Shown in pieces: positions 44,150 through 53,945 of a stretch of DNA of 64,000 nucleotides. Under the pieces are notes generated by a model. The model was given only the letters and a program-made list of their open reading frames with translations. It did no database searches and had not been told where the DNA came from. A program made the translations under genes and the position numbers. How positions within the stretch are numbered: position 1 is the first letter of the stretch; the number at the start of each line of letters is the position of its first letter. This DNA comes from Solirubrobacteraceae bacterium (GTDB lineage Bacteria > Actinomycetota > Thermoleophilia > Solirubrobacterales > Solirubrobacteraceae), in contig JAUJOF010000004.1 of the NCBI GenBank assembly GCA_030447785.1, positions 1 through 64,000 on the forward strand. The letters run 5' to 3'.

Positions 44150-44644
44150 GTGCTCGATCCCGTCTCCGTCGCGTTGAAGTTCGCCTTCCTGGGGGTCCTC
44201 TACCTGTTCCTGCTGTGGATGGCGCGCTCGGTGATGACCGATCTGCGCCGCGCCTCGCGCGGATCGCGCGCGGCCGCCTCGGCGGGGACGGGACCGCCTG
44301 CCGACGCCACCGGATTGCACACGGCCTCGGGGCCGCCCATGGGCGCCGACGGCGCGATGCCCCGCCTGGTGGTCGACTCCGTGGTGGGCGTGGCCTCGGG
44401 GATGGAGTACGACCTCTACGACGAGGCGACGCTCGGACGGGGCGACGTGGAGGTCAAGCTCGAGGATCCGTTCGCCTCCGGACGCCACGCCCAGATCAGC
44501 CGCTCTGGCTCCACCCTGGTCATCGAGGACCTGGGCTCGACGAACGGGACCTATCTCAACGAGGAGCTGCTGCAGGGTCCGGCGCCCTTGCACGCCGGGG
44601 ACCGCATCCGCATCGGGGACAGCACGTTCATCTTCCAGACCTGA
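44150..44644 (+). CDS. FhaB/FipA-like membrane-anchored FHA protein
   Basis: Protein of 164 residues with one N-terminal membrane segment (about residues 6-23) and a C-terminal FHA domain: TLGRGDVEVKLEDPFASGRHAQI and DLGSTNGTYLN. A Gly/Ala/Pro linker joins them. In mycobacteria this protein lies downstream of FhaA and interacts with division proteins after phosphorylation. The GTG at 44150 lies 5 bp after the FhaA stop, and its stop overlaps pstP (TGATG). Confidence 0.9.
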   Translation: MLDPVSVALKFAFLGVLYLFLLWMARSVMTDLRRASRGSRAAASAGTGPPADATGLHTASGPPMGADGAMPRLVVDSVVGVASGMEYDLYDEATLGRGDVEVKLEDPFASGRHAQISRSGSTLVIEDLGSTNGTYLNEELLQGPAPLHAGDRIRIGDSTFIFQT

Positions 44645-45900
44645 TGCTGCGCGTGGCCGAGTACTTCGACCTGTCCGACACGGGACGCCAGCGGCGCGCC
44701 AACGAGGACTCGCGCTTCGCGCGCGCCCCGCTGTTCGTCGTGGCCGACGGGATGGGCGGCGCGCAGGCCGGCGAGGTCGCCTCGCGCCTGGCCGTCGAGG
44801 CCTTCGAGCCGGGGCTGGCCGACGAGCGCGGGCTGAGCCCCGAGCAGGCGCTGTGCGAGCGCGTCACCGAGGCCAACGAACGCATCCACGCCCTGGCCCA
44901 GCGCGACCGCGCGCGCCAGGGCATGGGCACCACGGTCACCGCCGCGGCGGTGGGCGAGCACGACGTCGCGGTGGCCCATGTGGGCGACTCGCGCGCCTAC
45001 CGCCTGCGCGAGGGGGTCTTCGAGCGCCTGACCGAGGACCACTCGCTGGTCGAGGAGCTCATGCGCCAGGGCAAGCTGACGCCCGAGGAGGCCAGCGCCC
45101 ACCCCCAGCGCTCCATCATCACCCGCGCGCTGGGCCCCGAGCCCGACGTGCAGGTCGACTCGCGCACGTGGCCCGCCCAGCCCGGCGACGTGTACCTGCT
45201 GTGCAGCGACGGGCTGACGTCGATGGTCCCCGAGGAGGAGGTCGCCGAGCTGCTGCGCGGCGCCGGCTCGCTCAGGGAGGCCGGGCGCGGCATGGTGGCC
45301 GCCGCCAACGAGGCCGGGGGGCGGGACAACATCACGGTCGTGCTCTTCCGCCTGGAGACCGTGGGCGCCGCGGACGCAGCGCCGGCCGAGGGCGCCACCG
45401 CCGAGCACGCCGCCGCCCCGACCGGGGACGAGCCCACGGTGGTCGGCGGGCGCGCCGGGGCCGAGCGTCTGACCGCCGACGCCGTGCGCTCGGCCGTGGC
45501 CGACTCCGAGGCGATCCGCGCACGGCGCATCGAGCCGCGCGCGGCCGGGCGCGAGGAGGACGTGGAGGGCGGCCGCCGCTCGCGGCTGCGCCGCACGCTC
45601 GTGGCCCTAGCCGTGACCGCCCTCATCGCGGTACCGGTGGCCATCGCGGCCTGGCTGGCCATCGGGTCGGTCTACTTCATCGGCGCCAGCGACGAGGGCT
45701 TCGTGGCCGTCTACCGCGGGTTGCCCTACGACCTGCCGCTGGGCATCGAGCTCTACGGCGAGACCTACGTGTCCGGTGTCCCCCTGCGCTCGATGCCCCA
45801 GGCGCGCCGGGCCTCGCTGCTGAACCACACGCTGCGCTCGCGCGACGACGCCGCGGATCTGATGCGCAGGCTCGAGACCGGGGAGCTGCAGGCCCGGTGA
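44644..45900 (+). CDS. PP2C-family Ser/Thr phosphatase (PstP-like)
   Basis: Dephosphorylates kinase targets such as PknB. The 418-residue protein has the PP2C metal motifs VVADGMGGAQAGEVAS (Asp35), GMGTTVTAA, VAHVGDSRAYRL, LLCSDGLT and GGRDNITVVLF. A linker and one membrane helix (about 318-340) follow. About 75 external residues after the helix (YFIGASDEGFVAVYRGLPYDLPLG) form a small domain common in PstP proteins. Overlaps FhaB by one base and FtsW by GTGA, so it is translationally coupled. Confidence 0.94.
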   Translation: MLRVAEYFDLSDTGRQRRANEDSRFARAPLFVVADGMGGAQAGEVASRLAVEAFEPGLADERGLSPEQALCERVTEANERIHALAQRDRARQGMGTTVTAAAVGEHDVAVAHVGDSRAYRLREGVFERLTEDHSLVEELMRQGKLTPEEASAHPQRSIITRALGPEPDVQVDSRTWPAQPGDVYLLCSDGLTSMVPEEEVAELLRGAGSLREAGRGMVAAANEAGGRDNITVVLFRLETVGAADAAPAEGATAEHAAAPTGDEPTVVGGRAGAERLTADAVRSAVADSEAIRARRIEPRAAGREEDVEGGRRSRLRRTLVALAVTALIAVPVAIAAWLAIGSVYFIGASDEGFVAVYRGLPYDLPLGIELYGETYVSGVPLRSMPQARRASLLNHTLRSRDDAADLMRRLETGELQAR

Positions 45901-47262
45901 CCGAGCGCAACCGCGAGCTCTTCGCGCTGGTGCCCGCCTCCCTGCTGGTGACCGCGGGCTTCGCCGCCGTGTTCATCACCCGTGACGACGCGCTGAGCAA
46001 CGTGTCGCTGGCCTACGGCGCGATCTTCCTCGCGTTGTGCGTGGCCGGCCACGTGATCCTGCGCTTCACGCTCGAGAACGCGGACCCGTTCCTGTTCCCG
46101 CTCGTCGCGCTGCTGGCCTGCTTCGGGCTGGTCGTGCTCTACCGCATCGACGAGGACCTCGCGCGCAACCAGGCGACCTGGTTCGTGGTCGGTCTGATGG
46201 TCTTCGCCACCACCATCGTCTGGCTGCGCGACCACCGGCGCCTGGAGCGCTATCGCTACGTGATCGCCTTCGCCGGACTCGCCCTGTTGCTCTTGCCGCG
46301 CGTGCCCGGGATCGGCCAGCAGGTCAACGGCGCGTATCTCGGCGTGGGCTTCGGCTCGTTCGCCTTCCAGCCCTCCGAGCTGGCCAAGATCGCCATCGTC
46401 GTCTTCCTGGCCTCCTACCTGCGCGACACACGCCAGATGCTGGTGCAGGGTGGGCGGCGCATCGCGGGCATCGAGCTGCCCTCCCTCAAGCACCTCGGTC
46501 CCCTGCTGGTCATCTGGGGCCTGGCCATGCTGCTGCTGGTCTTCATCCGCGACCTGGGCTCCTCGCTGATGTTCTTCGGCGGCTTCCTCGCTGTCCTCTA
46601 CGTGGCCACCAACCGCGTCTCGTTCGCGGCCATCGGCCTGGCGCTGTTCGCCGCGGGCACGTGGTTCTTCGCCACCACGGTCGACCACGTGGAGGACCGC
46701 ATCGCCACCTGGCAGGACCCGTTCAACCGCACGCTCTACGAGCAGGAGGGCGGTTCCTACCAGATCGCCCAGTCCATCTTCGCCCAAGCCGACGGCGGGC
46801 TGTTCGGCGAGGGCTTCGGGCAGTCGCTGCTGCGCACCCCCGAAGGCGTGCAACTGCTGCCGGTGGCCGAGACCGACCTGATCTATGCGGTGATCACCAA
46901 CGAGGTGGGGCTGTTCGGCGCGGTGGCCCTCCTGAGCATCTACCTGCTGATCTGCGAGCGGGGGTTCAAGACGGCGCTGCTGGCCGGCGACTCGTTCTCC
47001 AAGCTGCTGGCCACCGGACTGACCGCGGTCTTCGCGCTGCAGGTCTTCGTGATCGTAGCTGCTGGCCACCGGACTGACCGCGGTCTTCGCGCTGCAGGTC
47101 TTCGTGATCGTGGGCGGCGTGACCAACCTCATCCCGCTCACCGGCGTGACGCTGCCCTTCGTCTCCTACGGGGGCTCCTCGATCGTGGCCAACTTCCTCC
47201 TGCTCGCCCTGCTGCTCATGGTCTCCGAGCGCGCCCGGGCCGACGCGAAGGCCGCGCGATGA
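45897..47262 (+). pseudogene. FtsW/RodA/SpoVE-family glycan polymerase, frame broken by a 55-bp tandem duplication
   Basis: SEDS-family membrane glycosyltransferase that polymerises lipid II with its partner PBP. About 370 residues read normally, with ten or so helices and the motifs FQPSELAKIAIVVFLASYL, PLLVIWGLAMLLLVFIRDLGSSLMFF and AETDLIYAVITNEVGLFGA. At 47002-47111 a 55-bp segment is present twice in perfect tandem. 55 is not a multiple of three, so the conserved end ([23 protein letters not shown]...) is shifted out of frame. With one copy removed the gene would encode 436 residues and end at TGA 47260-47262, overlapping pbpA by ATGA. As drawn, the protein would be non-functional. Confidence 0.9.
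47002..47111. repeat. perfect 55-bp tandem duplication in ftsW/rodA
   Basis: Copies at 47002-47056 and 47057-47111 are identical over 55 bp. The unit begins AGCTGCTGGCCACCGG. The length shifts the frame by one. Confidence 0.93.
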
Positions 47263-48701
47263 ACGCCCCGATCATCCGCCTCTTCGCCGGCGTGCTGGTG
47301 CTCTTCGCGGGCCTGGTCGGCGCCACCTCGTGGTGGACGGTGGTGCGCGCCGAGGATGCCCAGGACAACCCGCTCAACGCGCGCGAGCTGCTCAAGGGCC
47401 TCGAGGTGCAGCGCGGCGACATCCGCGCCGGCGACACCACGGTGGCGCGCTCGGTGCCCTTCGGCGACAACGCCTTCCAGCGCGAGTACACGCAGGAGGC
47501 CGAGGCGATCTCCCACGCCCTGGGCTACTACTACCCGCTGGGAATCGGCGGCGCGGGAACCGAGCGCTTCCGCGACGACGCGCTGAGCGGGCAGGGCGAG
47601 GGCCTCGACACCCTCTTCGACCAGATCGCGGGCGCCGGCGCCGAGGTGGGCGACGACGTGGCGCTCAACCTCGACCTGGAGGCCCAGCGCGTCGCCCTCC
47701 AGCAGCTGGGCGGGCGCAAGGGGGCGGTGGTGGCCATGGAGCCCGACACCGGGCGCGTGCGCGTGATGGCCAGCGTGCCGGGCTTCGACCCCGGCGCCCT
47801 GGAGGACGAAGGCGTGTTCACGCGCCTGTCCACCGACGAGGACAACTCGCCGCTGATCAACCGCGCGACCCAGTCGCTCTATCCGCCGGGCTCGACCTTC
47901 AAGGTGGTCACGGCGGTGGCGGCCATCGACTCCGGCAAGTTCACGCCGAGCAGCACCCTGGACGGCAGCTCGCCGCAGATCTTCTCGGCGACGCCGCTGT
48001 CGAACTTCGGCGGCCAGAGCTACGGCCCGGTCACGCTCACCCAGGCGCTCACGCAGTCCATCAACACCGTGTGGGCCCAGGTCGGCGTGCAGGTGGGCGG
48101 CGAGACCATGACCGAGTACATGGAGCGCTTCGGCCTCTACGAGCAGCCGCCGATCGACTATCCCGACGGCCAGGTGGAGGTCTCGGGCGTGTACGGCGAC
48201 GAGGGCGAGCTGGTCAGGCCCTCCCAGGCCAACCTGGATCTGGGGCGAGTCGCCATCGGCCAGGCGGGCCTGCTGACCACCCCGCTGCAGATGGCCATGG
48301 TCGCCTCGGCGGTGGGCAACGACGGGGTGCTCATGGAGCCGAGGATCACGCGGCGCGTCGTCGACCCCGACGGACGCACGGTGGAGAGCGTGGAACCCGA
48401 GCGCGTGCGCCGCGTGATGTCGCGTGAGACCGCCGAGCAGGTGACCCAGATGATGCGCAACGTCGTGCAGTCGGGCTCGGGCACCGCGGCCACGCTTCAG
48501 GGCACCAACGTGGCCGGCAAGACGGGCACGGCCGAGATCGACATCCAGAGCAACATCAACCAGCTGTGGTTCATCGCCTTCGCGCCCTCGGAGGACCCCG
48601 AGGTGGCGATCGCGGTGACCGTGGAGCGCGCGGTCGGCGGACAGGGCGGCCAGGTGGCCGCGCCGATCGCCCGCGCGGTCCTGGAGAGCCTCCTGAACTG
48701 A
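47259..48701 (+). CDS. pbpA: penicillin-binding protein (PbpA-type D,D-transpeptidase)
   Basis: Cross-links peptidoglycan and partners the SEDS protein encoded just upstream. The 480-residue protein has an N-terminal membrane helix (about 5-25) and an N-terminal domain starting with QRGDIRAGD. The transpeptidase motifs are S212-TFK, S267-IN and K421-TGTA. Position and size match the PbpA of mycobacterial PknB operons. ATG overlaps the ftsW stop and the TGA overlaps the pknB ATG, so the three are translationally coupled. Confidence 0.95.
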   Translation: MNAPIIRLFAGVLVLFAGLVGATSWWTVVRAEDAQDNPLNARELLKGLEVQRGDIRAGDTTVARSVPFGDNAFQREYTQEAEAISHALGYYYPLGIGGAGTERFRDDALSGQGEGLDTLFDQIAGAGAEVGDDVALNLDLEAQRVALQQLGGRKGAVVAMEPDTGRVRVMASVPGFDPGALEDEGVFTRLSTDEDNSPLINRATQSLYPPGSTFKVVTAVAAIDSGKFTPSSTLDGSSPQIFSATPLSNFGGQSYGPVTLTQALTQSINTVWAQVGVQVGGETMTEYMERFGLYEQPPIDYPDGQVEVSGVYGDEGELVRPSQANLDLGRVAIGQAGLLTTPLQMAMVASAVGNDGVLMEPRITRRVVDPDGRTVESVEPERVRRVMSRETAEQVTQMMRNVVQSGSGTAATLQGTNVAGKTGTAEIDIQSNINQLWFIAFAPSEDPEVAIAVTVERAVGGQGGQVAAPIARAVLESLLN

Positions 48702-50601
48702 TGCCCGAGATCTCCGCCGACACGGTCATCGACGGGCGCTACCAGGTCATCGACAAGCTCGGCGCGGGCGGCATGGCCGACGTGTGGGTGGCCGAGGACC
48801 TCCAGCTGGGGCGCAAGGTCGCCGTCAAGGTCCTGCACCGGCGCTTCACCGCCGACGAGGAGTTCGTCGAGCGCTTCCGCCGCGAGGCCCAGAGCGCCGC
48901 CGGCCTGCAACACCAGCACGTGGTGGCCGTCTACGACCGCGGGGAGTGGGACGAGACCTACTACATCGCCATGGAGTACCTCCAGGGACGCTCGCTCAAG
49001 GACGTCGTGCGCGAGGAGGGGCCGCTCGACCCCCTGCGCGCCGTGGACATCGTCGTCCAGATCCTGCGCGCGGCGCGCTTCGCCCACCGCCGCGGGATCA
49101 TCCACCGCGACTTCAAGCCCCACAACGTCATCCTCGACGACGAGGACCGCGCCAAGGTCACCGACTTCGGGATCGCCAAGGCGGGTGCCTCGGACATGAC
49201 CCAGACCGGCTCGATCATGGGTACCGCCCAGTATCTGTCGCCCGAGCAGGCCCAGGGCTACGCGGTCACCGCGCAGTCCGACCTCTACGCGATCGGCATC
49301 GTCCTCTACGAGATGCTCACCGCCCGGGTGCCCTTCGAGGCCGAGAGTGCGGTGACCATCGCGCTCAAGCAGGTCAGCGAGGCGCCCGTGCCGCCCTCCC
49401 AGCTCAACGCCGCGGTCCCCCCCGAGCTCGAGGGCGTCGTGCTGCGCGCCCTGGAGAAGGACCCGGCGCGGCGCTTCCAGGACGCCGACGAGTTCATCTC
49501 CACGCTGGAGACCGTGCGCGGCGTGATGGATGGCTCGGCACCGGCGGGCACCGACACCACGAGCTTGCTTCCCCCGCCCGCCCTGTACACCGAGGACGAG
49601 GTGGTGGAGGAGGCTCCACGCGGACGCCGCCGGCGCTGGCTGTGGGCGCTGCTGGCCGGCCTGCTGGTGGCCGGCGCGGTGATCGCCGCGCTGCTGTTGA
49701 CCGGCACCGACCGCGTGGTGGTGCCCGACGTGGTGGGCGCCGACGTGGGACCGGCAAGCCAGGCGCTGCGCCGCGAGGGCTTCCAGGTCGACGTCATCCG
49801 GCGGCGAGCGCTCGAGCCCAGCGGCCTGGTCATCGGTCAGGACCCCGGGCCGCGCACCCAGGCCGAGGAGGGCTCGACGGTCACCCTGACCGTCTCGCAG
49901 GGGCCCGGGGAGGTGAGCGTGCCCGACGTGGTCGGCGAACCCGCCGACGAGGCGCGCGAGAAGCTGGAGGACGCGGGCTTCCGGGTGCGCGAGGAGGAAG
50001 CGACCTCGCCCAGCGTGGACGAGGGCGACGTGATCGAGACCCGGCCCGGCGCGGGCCGGCAGATCGACCGCGGCTCGGCCGTGACCATGGTGGTCTCCTC
50101 CGGCCCCGAGCTGGTCACGGTGCCTTCGGTGGTGAGCGAACCCCGCGGCCCGGCGACCTCCGAGCTGCAGGCGGCGGGCTTCCAGGTCGGCGTGCAGGAG
50201 GCGCCCAGCGACAGCGCACCCGGTACGGTGATCGATCAGACGCCGGTCGGCGGCGCTCAGGTCGCGGCCGGTTCCACCGTGACCATCACGGTGGCCGCCG
50301 AGCCCGAGGAGCCCCAGGAGGTCAGCGTGCCCGGCGTGACCGGGCTGACCCGGGAGGCGGCGGTGGAGCGTCTGTCGGCGCGCGGCTTCAGGGTCGACAT
50401 CGAGGAGACCGACGTCGAGATGCGCAGCCAGGACGGTCGCGTGCAGTCGCAGTCGCCCAGCGGCGGCACGGCGCCGCGCGGCTCCACGGTGACGATCACC
50501 GTCGGGCGCCTGGACACCTCCGAGTCGGACCCCGAGGACGACGGCGGCGGGGACGGCGGCGGCGGGGACCCGATGGCGGCACCGGCGGTGCCGCCCCGTG
50601 A
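48701..50601 (+). CDS. pknB: PASTA-domain Ser/Thr kinase PknB, probable 1-nt frameshift at its very end
   Basis: Transmembrane sensor kinase that controls cell-wall growth. Kinase domain at about 11-270: GAGGMADVW, Lys43, HRDFKP (135-140), DFG (155-157), SPEQ. Membrane helix about 313-333. Four external PASTA repeats from about residue 337, each starting with V-P-(D/S/G)-V, which bind muropeptides. In the starting frame no stop appears at the expected end; it runs on through ddl. The next frame stops at TGA 50599-50601, overlapping the ddl GTG as GTGA. Adding one C in GGGGACCCGATGG (about 50565-50577) would join the two as ...DPDGGTGGAAP. The coordinates assume that correction. Confidence 0.88.
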
Positions 50602-51587
50602 GGGTGGCGGTCCTCGCGGGCGGGCGCTCCTCCGAGCACGACGTCTCCCTGGCCTCCGGCGCCTCCGTGCGCGAGGGGCTCGAGCAGGCCGGCCACGCGG
50701 TCGTGGCGGTGGAGTTGGGACGCGACGGCAGCTGGCGCTGTGGTGGCGAGGAGATGGCGCTGCGCCCCGGGCACGGGCTCTTGGAGGTCGATGCCGCCTT
50801 TCCCGTGCTCCACGGCGCGTTTGGCGAGGACGGGACGGTGCAGGGACTGCTCGAGCTGCTCGACGTGCCCTACGTGGGCTCGGGCGTGCTGGCCTCGGCG
50901 CTGTGCATGGACAAGGTGCTGTCCAAGGAGCTGTTCGCGCGGGCGGGGCTGCCCCAGGTGGCCTACGCCGCGGTCTCGCAGGCCCGCTGGGAGGCCGACC
51001 CCGAGGCGGTGGCCGGCGCGGTGGCCGCCCTGGGTCCCGTCGTCTTCGTCAAGCCCGCGCGGCTGGGCTCCTCGGTGGGCATCGCCCGGGTCGACGATGC
51101 GGCGCGACTGCCGGGCGCGCTGCACAATGCCTTCACGCACGACCCGTCGGTCATCGTCGAGGCGGCCAGCGACGGGATCGAGGTCGAGTGCTCCGTTCTG
51201 GGCCCGACCCACGACGCCCGGGCCTCCGAACCGGGGGAGATTCTCCTCGATGGCGACTGGTACGACTTCGAGGCCAAGTACACGCCGGGCGCCATGCGCC
51301 TGGCGGTGCCCGCGCGGGTGGACGCGGCGGTGCGCGACGAGGTGCGGCGCCTGGCCCGGGAGGCCTTCGCGCGCAGCGGCTGCGCGGGCCTGGCGCGCGT
51401 GGACTTCTTCGTGGAGGACGGCGGGCGCGTGCTGGTCAACGAGGTGAACACGATGCCCGGCTTCACCCGCACCAGCGTGTACGGGAAGCTGTGGGAGGCC
51501 TCCGGGCTGGCCTACCCCGAGCTGTGCGACCGCCTGGTGGCGCTGGCGGTGGAGCGCCACCGCGCCGAGCGCGGTCACCGGTTCTGA
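50598..51587 (+). CDS. ddl: D-alanine--D-alanine ligase (second paralogue)
   Basis: ATP-grasp enzyme of 329 residues making the D-Ala-D-Ala dipeptide. It has the classical GGRSSEHDVSLASG, VLHGAFGEDGTVQGLLELL, PVVFVKPARLGSSVGI, YDFEAKYTPG and NEVNTMPGFTRTSVYGKL. It lies in the cell-wall cluster directly after pknB (GTGA overlap), and its 3' end overlaps the convergent kinase by 13 bp. Compared with the paralogue at 19038-20048 it fits the standard motif set better, so it is the likelier housekeeping enzyme. Confidence 0.93.
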   Translation: MRVAVLAGGRSSEHDVSLASGASVREGLEQAGHAVVAVELGRDGSWRCGGEEMALRPGHGLLEVDAAFPVLHGAFGEDGTVQGLLELLDVPYVGSGVLASALCMDKVLSKELFARAGLPQVAYAAVSQARWEADPEAVAGAVAALGPVVFVKPARLGSSVGIARVDDAARLPGALHNAFTHDPSVIVEAASDGIEVECSVLGPTHDARASEPGEILLDGDWYDFEAKYTPGAMRLAVPARVDAAVRDEVRRLAREAFARSGCAGLARVDFFVEDGGRVLVNEVNTMPGFTRTSVYGKLWEASGLAYPELCDRLVALAVERHRAERGHRF

Positions 51588-53119
51588 GACTGGCAGGCCT
51601 CGGTCGCCGTCGAGCAGGACAGGACGATCTCGGCCAGCTCCACCGAGCTGACGTCGTCGGGGAAGTCGGTGATCCACACGAGGTAGTGGCGGAAGGGCTG
51701 ACCGCCCAGGTCGAGCTGGACCTGCTGCACCTGCTCGGCGTCCCTGATGCTGGCCACGCGCGTCCAGCCCGGGTCGTCGATCTCGTCCGGCGGACCCTCG
51801 CGCGCCACCAGGACTTCCCCGCTCCAGCCGGGGGTGGACGAGGTGATCTCCATCCTGGGGGCCACGACGCCGGGGGCCGCGTCGACGACGATGCCCACGC
51901 CGTCCTTCTGCTGGGCGAAGGCGCTGTAGCGCTCGGTCGACCAGAAGGTCGCGGGGTCGTTGTCGACCACCGCCCGCGCCTCCTCCGGGTGCTCGCCGTC
52001 GTCGCCGATCGGGTCGTAGTCGCTCGCGGCGCCGGCGCTCAGCGACACCGGGGCCAGATCGGGGGGCGGGGCGACGGCAGGTTGCTGGCCCGTCCCCCGT
52101 TGGGCGCGGTCGGCGGCCACCGTCAGCACGCCCGCCACGATGCCCGCGGTGAGCAGGCCGAGGACGACGGGGACCGCCAGCGAGGTGCGCACGCGCAGGG
52201 GCAGGCGCCGGCGGCTGGGCTCGGGGAGGGTGCGCAGCACCGCGGTGGCCTCGCCCGTGGCCTGCCCGGCGCGGGCGGTCTCGATGGCCAGCACGTCCTC
52301 CAGGTCGCGGATGAGCGTGGCGTCGTCGGCGTAGCGGCGGTCGAGGTCCTTGGCGGTGGCACGGTCGACCACGGCGGCCAGGGCGGCGGAGATCCCGGGG
52401 CGGCGGACGGCCACGTCGGGCAGGTCCTCGCGTACGTGCTTCATGGCCACCGAGACCTGGTTGGGGCCCTTGAAGGGCACGTCCCCGGTGAGCATCTCGA
52501 AGAGCACCACCCCCAGCGAGTAGAGGTCGGACTGGCCGGTGACGGCGTGGCCGAGGGCCTGCTCGGGCGAGACGTAGTCCGTGGTGCCCAGCACCCGCCC
52601 GTCGGCGGTCAGCCCCTCCTCCTCCAGCGAGCGGGCGATCCCGAAGTCGGTGACCTTGGCGGCGCCCTCCTCGTCGACCAGCACGTTCTGGGGCTTGACG
52701 TCGCGGTGGACGATCTGGCACTCGTGCGCGGCGCCCAGGGCCCGGGCGATCTCGATGGCGTAGGCCACCGCCTCGGCCACGGGCAGTCCGCCGTGGCGGC
52801 GGATGCGATCCTTCAGGGTCTCGCCCTCGACGTACTCGAAGACGATGTAGGGCGTGGCGTGAAGGGAGTCGCCCTCCTCGCCGGCGTCGATGACCTGCAC
52901 GATGTGGGGGTGGTTGAGGCGGGCCACCGCGCGGGCCTCCCGGCGGAAGCGCTCGAGCTGGTCGCTGTCGCTGGCGATGTCGCGGTGCATCAGCTTGACG
53001 GCCACCTGGCGTTCCAGCACCGTGTCGAAGGCGCGGAAGACCGTGGACATCCCGCCCGCCCCGATCCGGGCGTCGAGGCGGTAGCGACCGTTGAGGAGGG
53101 TCCCGACGGGCGACGACAT
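51575..53119 (-). CDS. transmembrane Ser/Thr kinase with discoidin-like external domain
   Basis: Protein of 514 residues. Kinase domain about 11-275: GAGGMSTVF, Lys42, HRDVKPQN (138-145), DFG (158-160), SPEQ. Helix E is intact here, unlike the kinase at 41432. One membrane helix at about 312-335. The external part (about 360-514) has ASDYDPIGDDGEHPEEARAVVDNDPATFWSTERY, a discoidin/F5-8C-like start usually linked to sugar or lipid binding. Its TTF/W pattern suggests a carbohydrate sensor, but the ligand is unknown. The ATG start is only 16 bp from the divergent DsbA-like gene. Confidence 0.9.
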   Translation of the reverse strand: MSSPVGTLLNGRYRLDARIGAGGMSTVFRAFDTVLERQVAVKLMHRDIASDSDQLERFRREARAVARLNHPHIVQVIDAGEEGDSLHATPYIVFEYVEGETLKDRIRRHGGLPVAEAVAYAIEIARALGAAHECQIVHRDVKPQNVLVDEEGAAKVTDFGIARSLEEEGLTADGRVLGTTDYVSPEQALGHAVTGQSDLYSLGVVLFEMLTGDVPFKGPNQVSVAMKHVREDLPDVAVRRPGISAALAAVVDRATAKDLDRRYADDATLIRDLEDVLAIETARAGQATGEATAVLRTLPEPSRRRLPLRVRTSLAVPVVLGLLTAGIVAGVLTVAADRAQRGTGQQPAVAPPPDLAPVSLSAGAASDYDPIGDDGEHPEEARAVVDNDPATFWSTERYSAFAQQKDGVGIVVDAAPGVVAPRMEITSSTPGWSGEVLVAREGPPDEIDDPGWTRVASIRDAEQVQQVQLDLGGQPFRHYLVWITDFPDDVSSVELAEIVLSCSTATEACQSQNR

Positions 53120-53125
53120 GCGGTC

Positions 53126-53132
53126 TATTGTG
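53126..53132. promoter_or_regulatory. overlapping divergent -10 boxes in a 16-bp gap
   Basis: TATTGT on the plus strand (53126-53131) lies 4 nt before the DsbA-like ATG. CACAAT on the minus strand (53127-53132) lies 7 nt before the kinase ATG. The two start codons are only 16 bp apart, so both transcripts must be leaderless or start inside the opposing gene. Confidence 0.4.
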
Positions 53133-53135
53133 GCG

Positions 53136-53945
53136 ATGCGCGTGCTCTCCGTGACGTGCTATACCGATCCGGCCTGCCCATGGTCGTGGGCGGCCGAGCC
53201 CGCGGTCCGGGTCCTGGAGGCCAGATTCGACGCCCGGATGGCCATCACCTACGTGATGGGCGGCCTCGCGCGCGAATTCTCCGACCCGCGGGCGAGCCTC
53301 GGGAAGTGGCTCGACGCGGCGGCCGCGAGCGGGATGGCGGTGGACGGGCGGATCTGGCTCGAGCGCCCGCCGCACTCCTCGTATCCGGCCTGCCTCGCCG
53401 TGAAGGCCGCCGACGAGCAGGGCCTGGGCGCTGCGCTGCTTCGCCGCGTCCGCCTGGCGCTGTTCTGCCAGCGCCGGCCCTGCGACCGCCCCGAGGGGCT
53501 GAGCGATCTGGCCCGCGAGGTGCCGGGGATGGACATGGACCGCTTCGCGGTCGATCTGCAGTCCAACGCGATCACCGAGGCCTTCGCCAACGACCTGGAG
53601 CGGGTGCGCACCGAGTGGCCGGAGGGTCACGCAGAGTCCGGCCGACTGCCCTTCCCGTCCTTCGCCCTGCGCTGGGGGACCGGGGAGGCGGTGGGGGTCT
53701 TCGACGACGTCACCCCCGCCTCGCTGTTGGCCGCCGCGCGGCGCGCCGGCGCCGAGGAGCCCGATGCCCCCTTGCCGGTCGACGAGGCCCTGCGGCGCTT
53801 TGGCCATCTGTGCACGCCCGAGGTCGCCGCGATCTGCGAGCTGCCGGGACCGCGGGCGCCCGCCGCGCTGTGGGCCGCCGCCGCGGAATGGCGCGCCCGG
53901 GCCGAGCCCGTGGCCGGGGGCGCCGTGCTGTGGTCAGCGGCCTGA
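53136..53945 (+). CDS. DsbA-family (FrnE-like) thioredoxin-fold protein
   Basis: Protein of 269 residues. Begins MRVLSVTCYTDPACPWSWAAEP, the beta-strand and active-site loop of the DsbA/2-hydroxychromene isomerase family, followed by the helical insertion and PFPSFALRW (cis-Pro region). The loop reads C14-P-W-S17, so the second redox cysteine of CxxC is replaced by serine; it may act as a glutathione- or mycothiol-type transferase or isomerase rather than an oxidase. No signal peptide, so cytoplasmic. Overlaps the purM end by 12 bp. Confidence 0.82.
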   Translation: MRVLSVTCYTDPACPWSWAAEPAVRVLEARFDARMAITYVMGGLAREFSDPRASLGKWLDAAAASGMAVDGRIWLERPPHSSYPACLAVKAADEQGLGAALLRRVRLALFCQRRPCDRPEGLSDLAREVPGMDMDRFAVDLQSNAITEAFANDLERVRTEWPEGHAESGRLPFPSFALRWGTGEAVGVFDDVTPASLLAAARRAGAEEPDAPLPVDEALRRFGHLCTPEVAAICELPGPRAPAALWAAAAEWRARAEPVAGGAVLWSAA

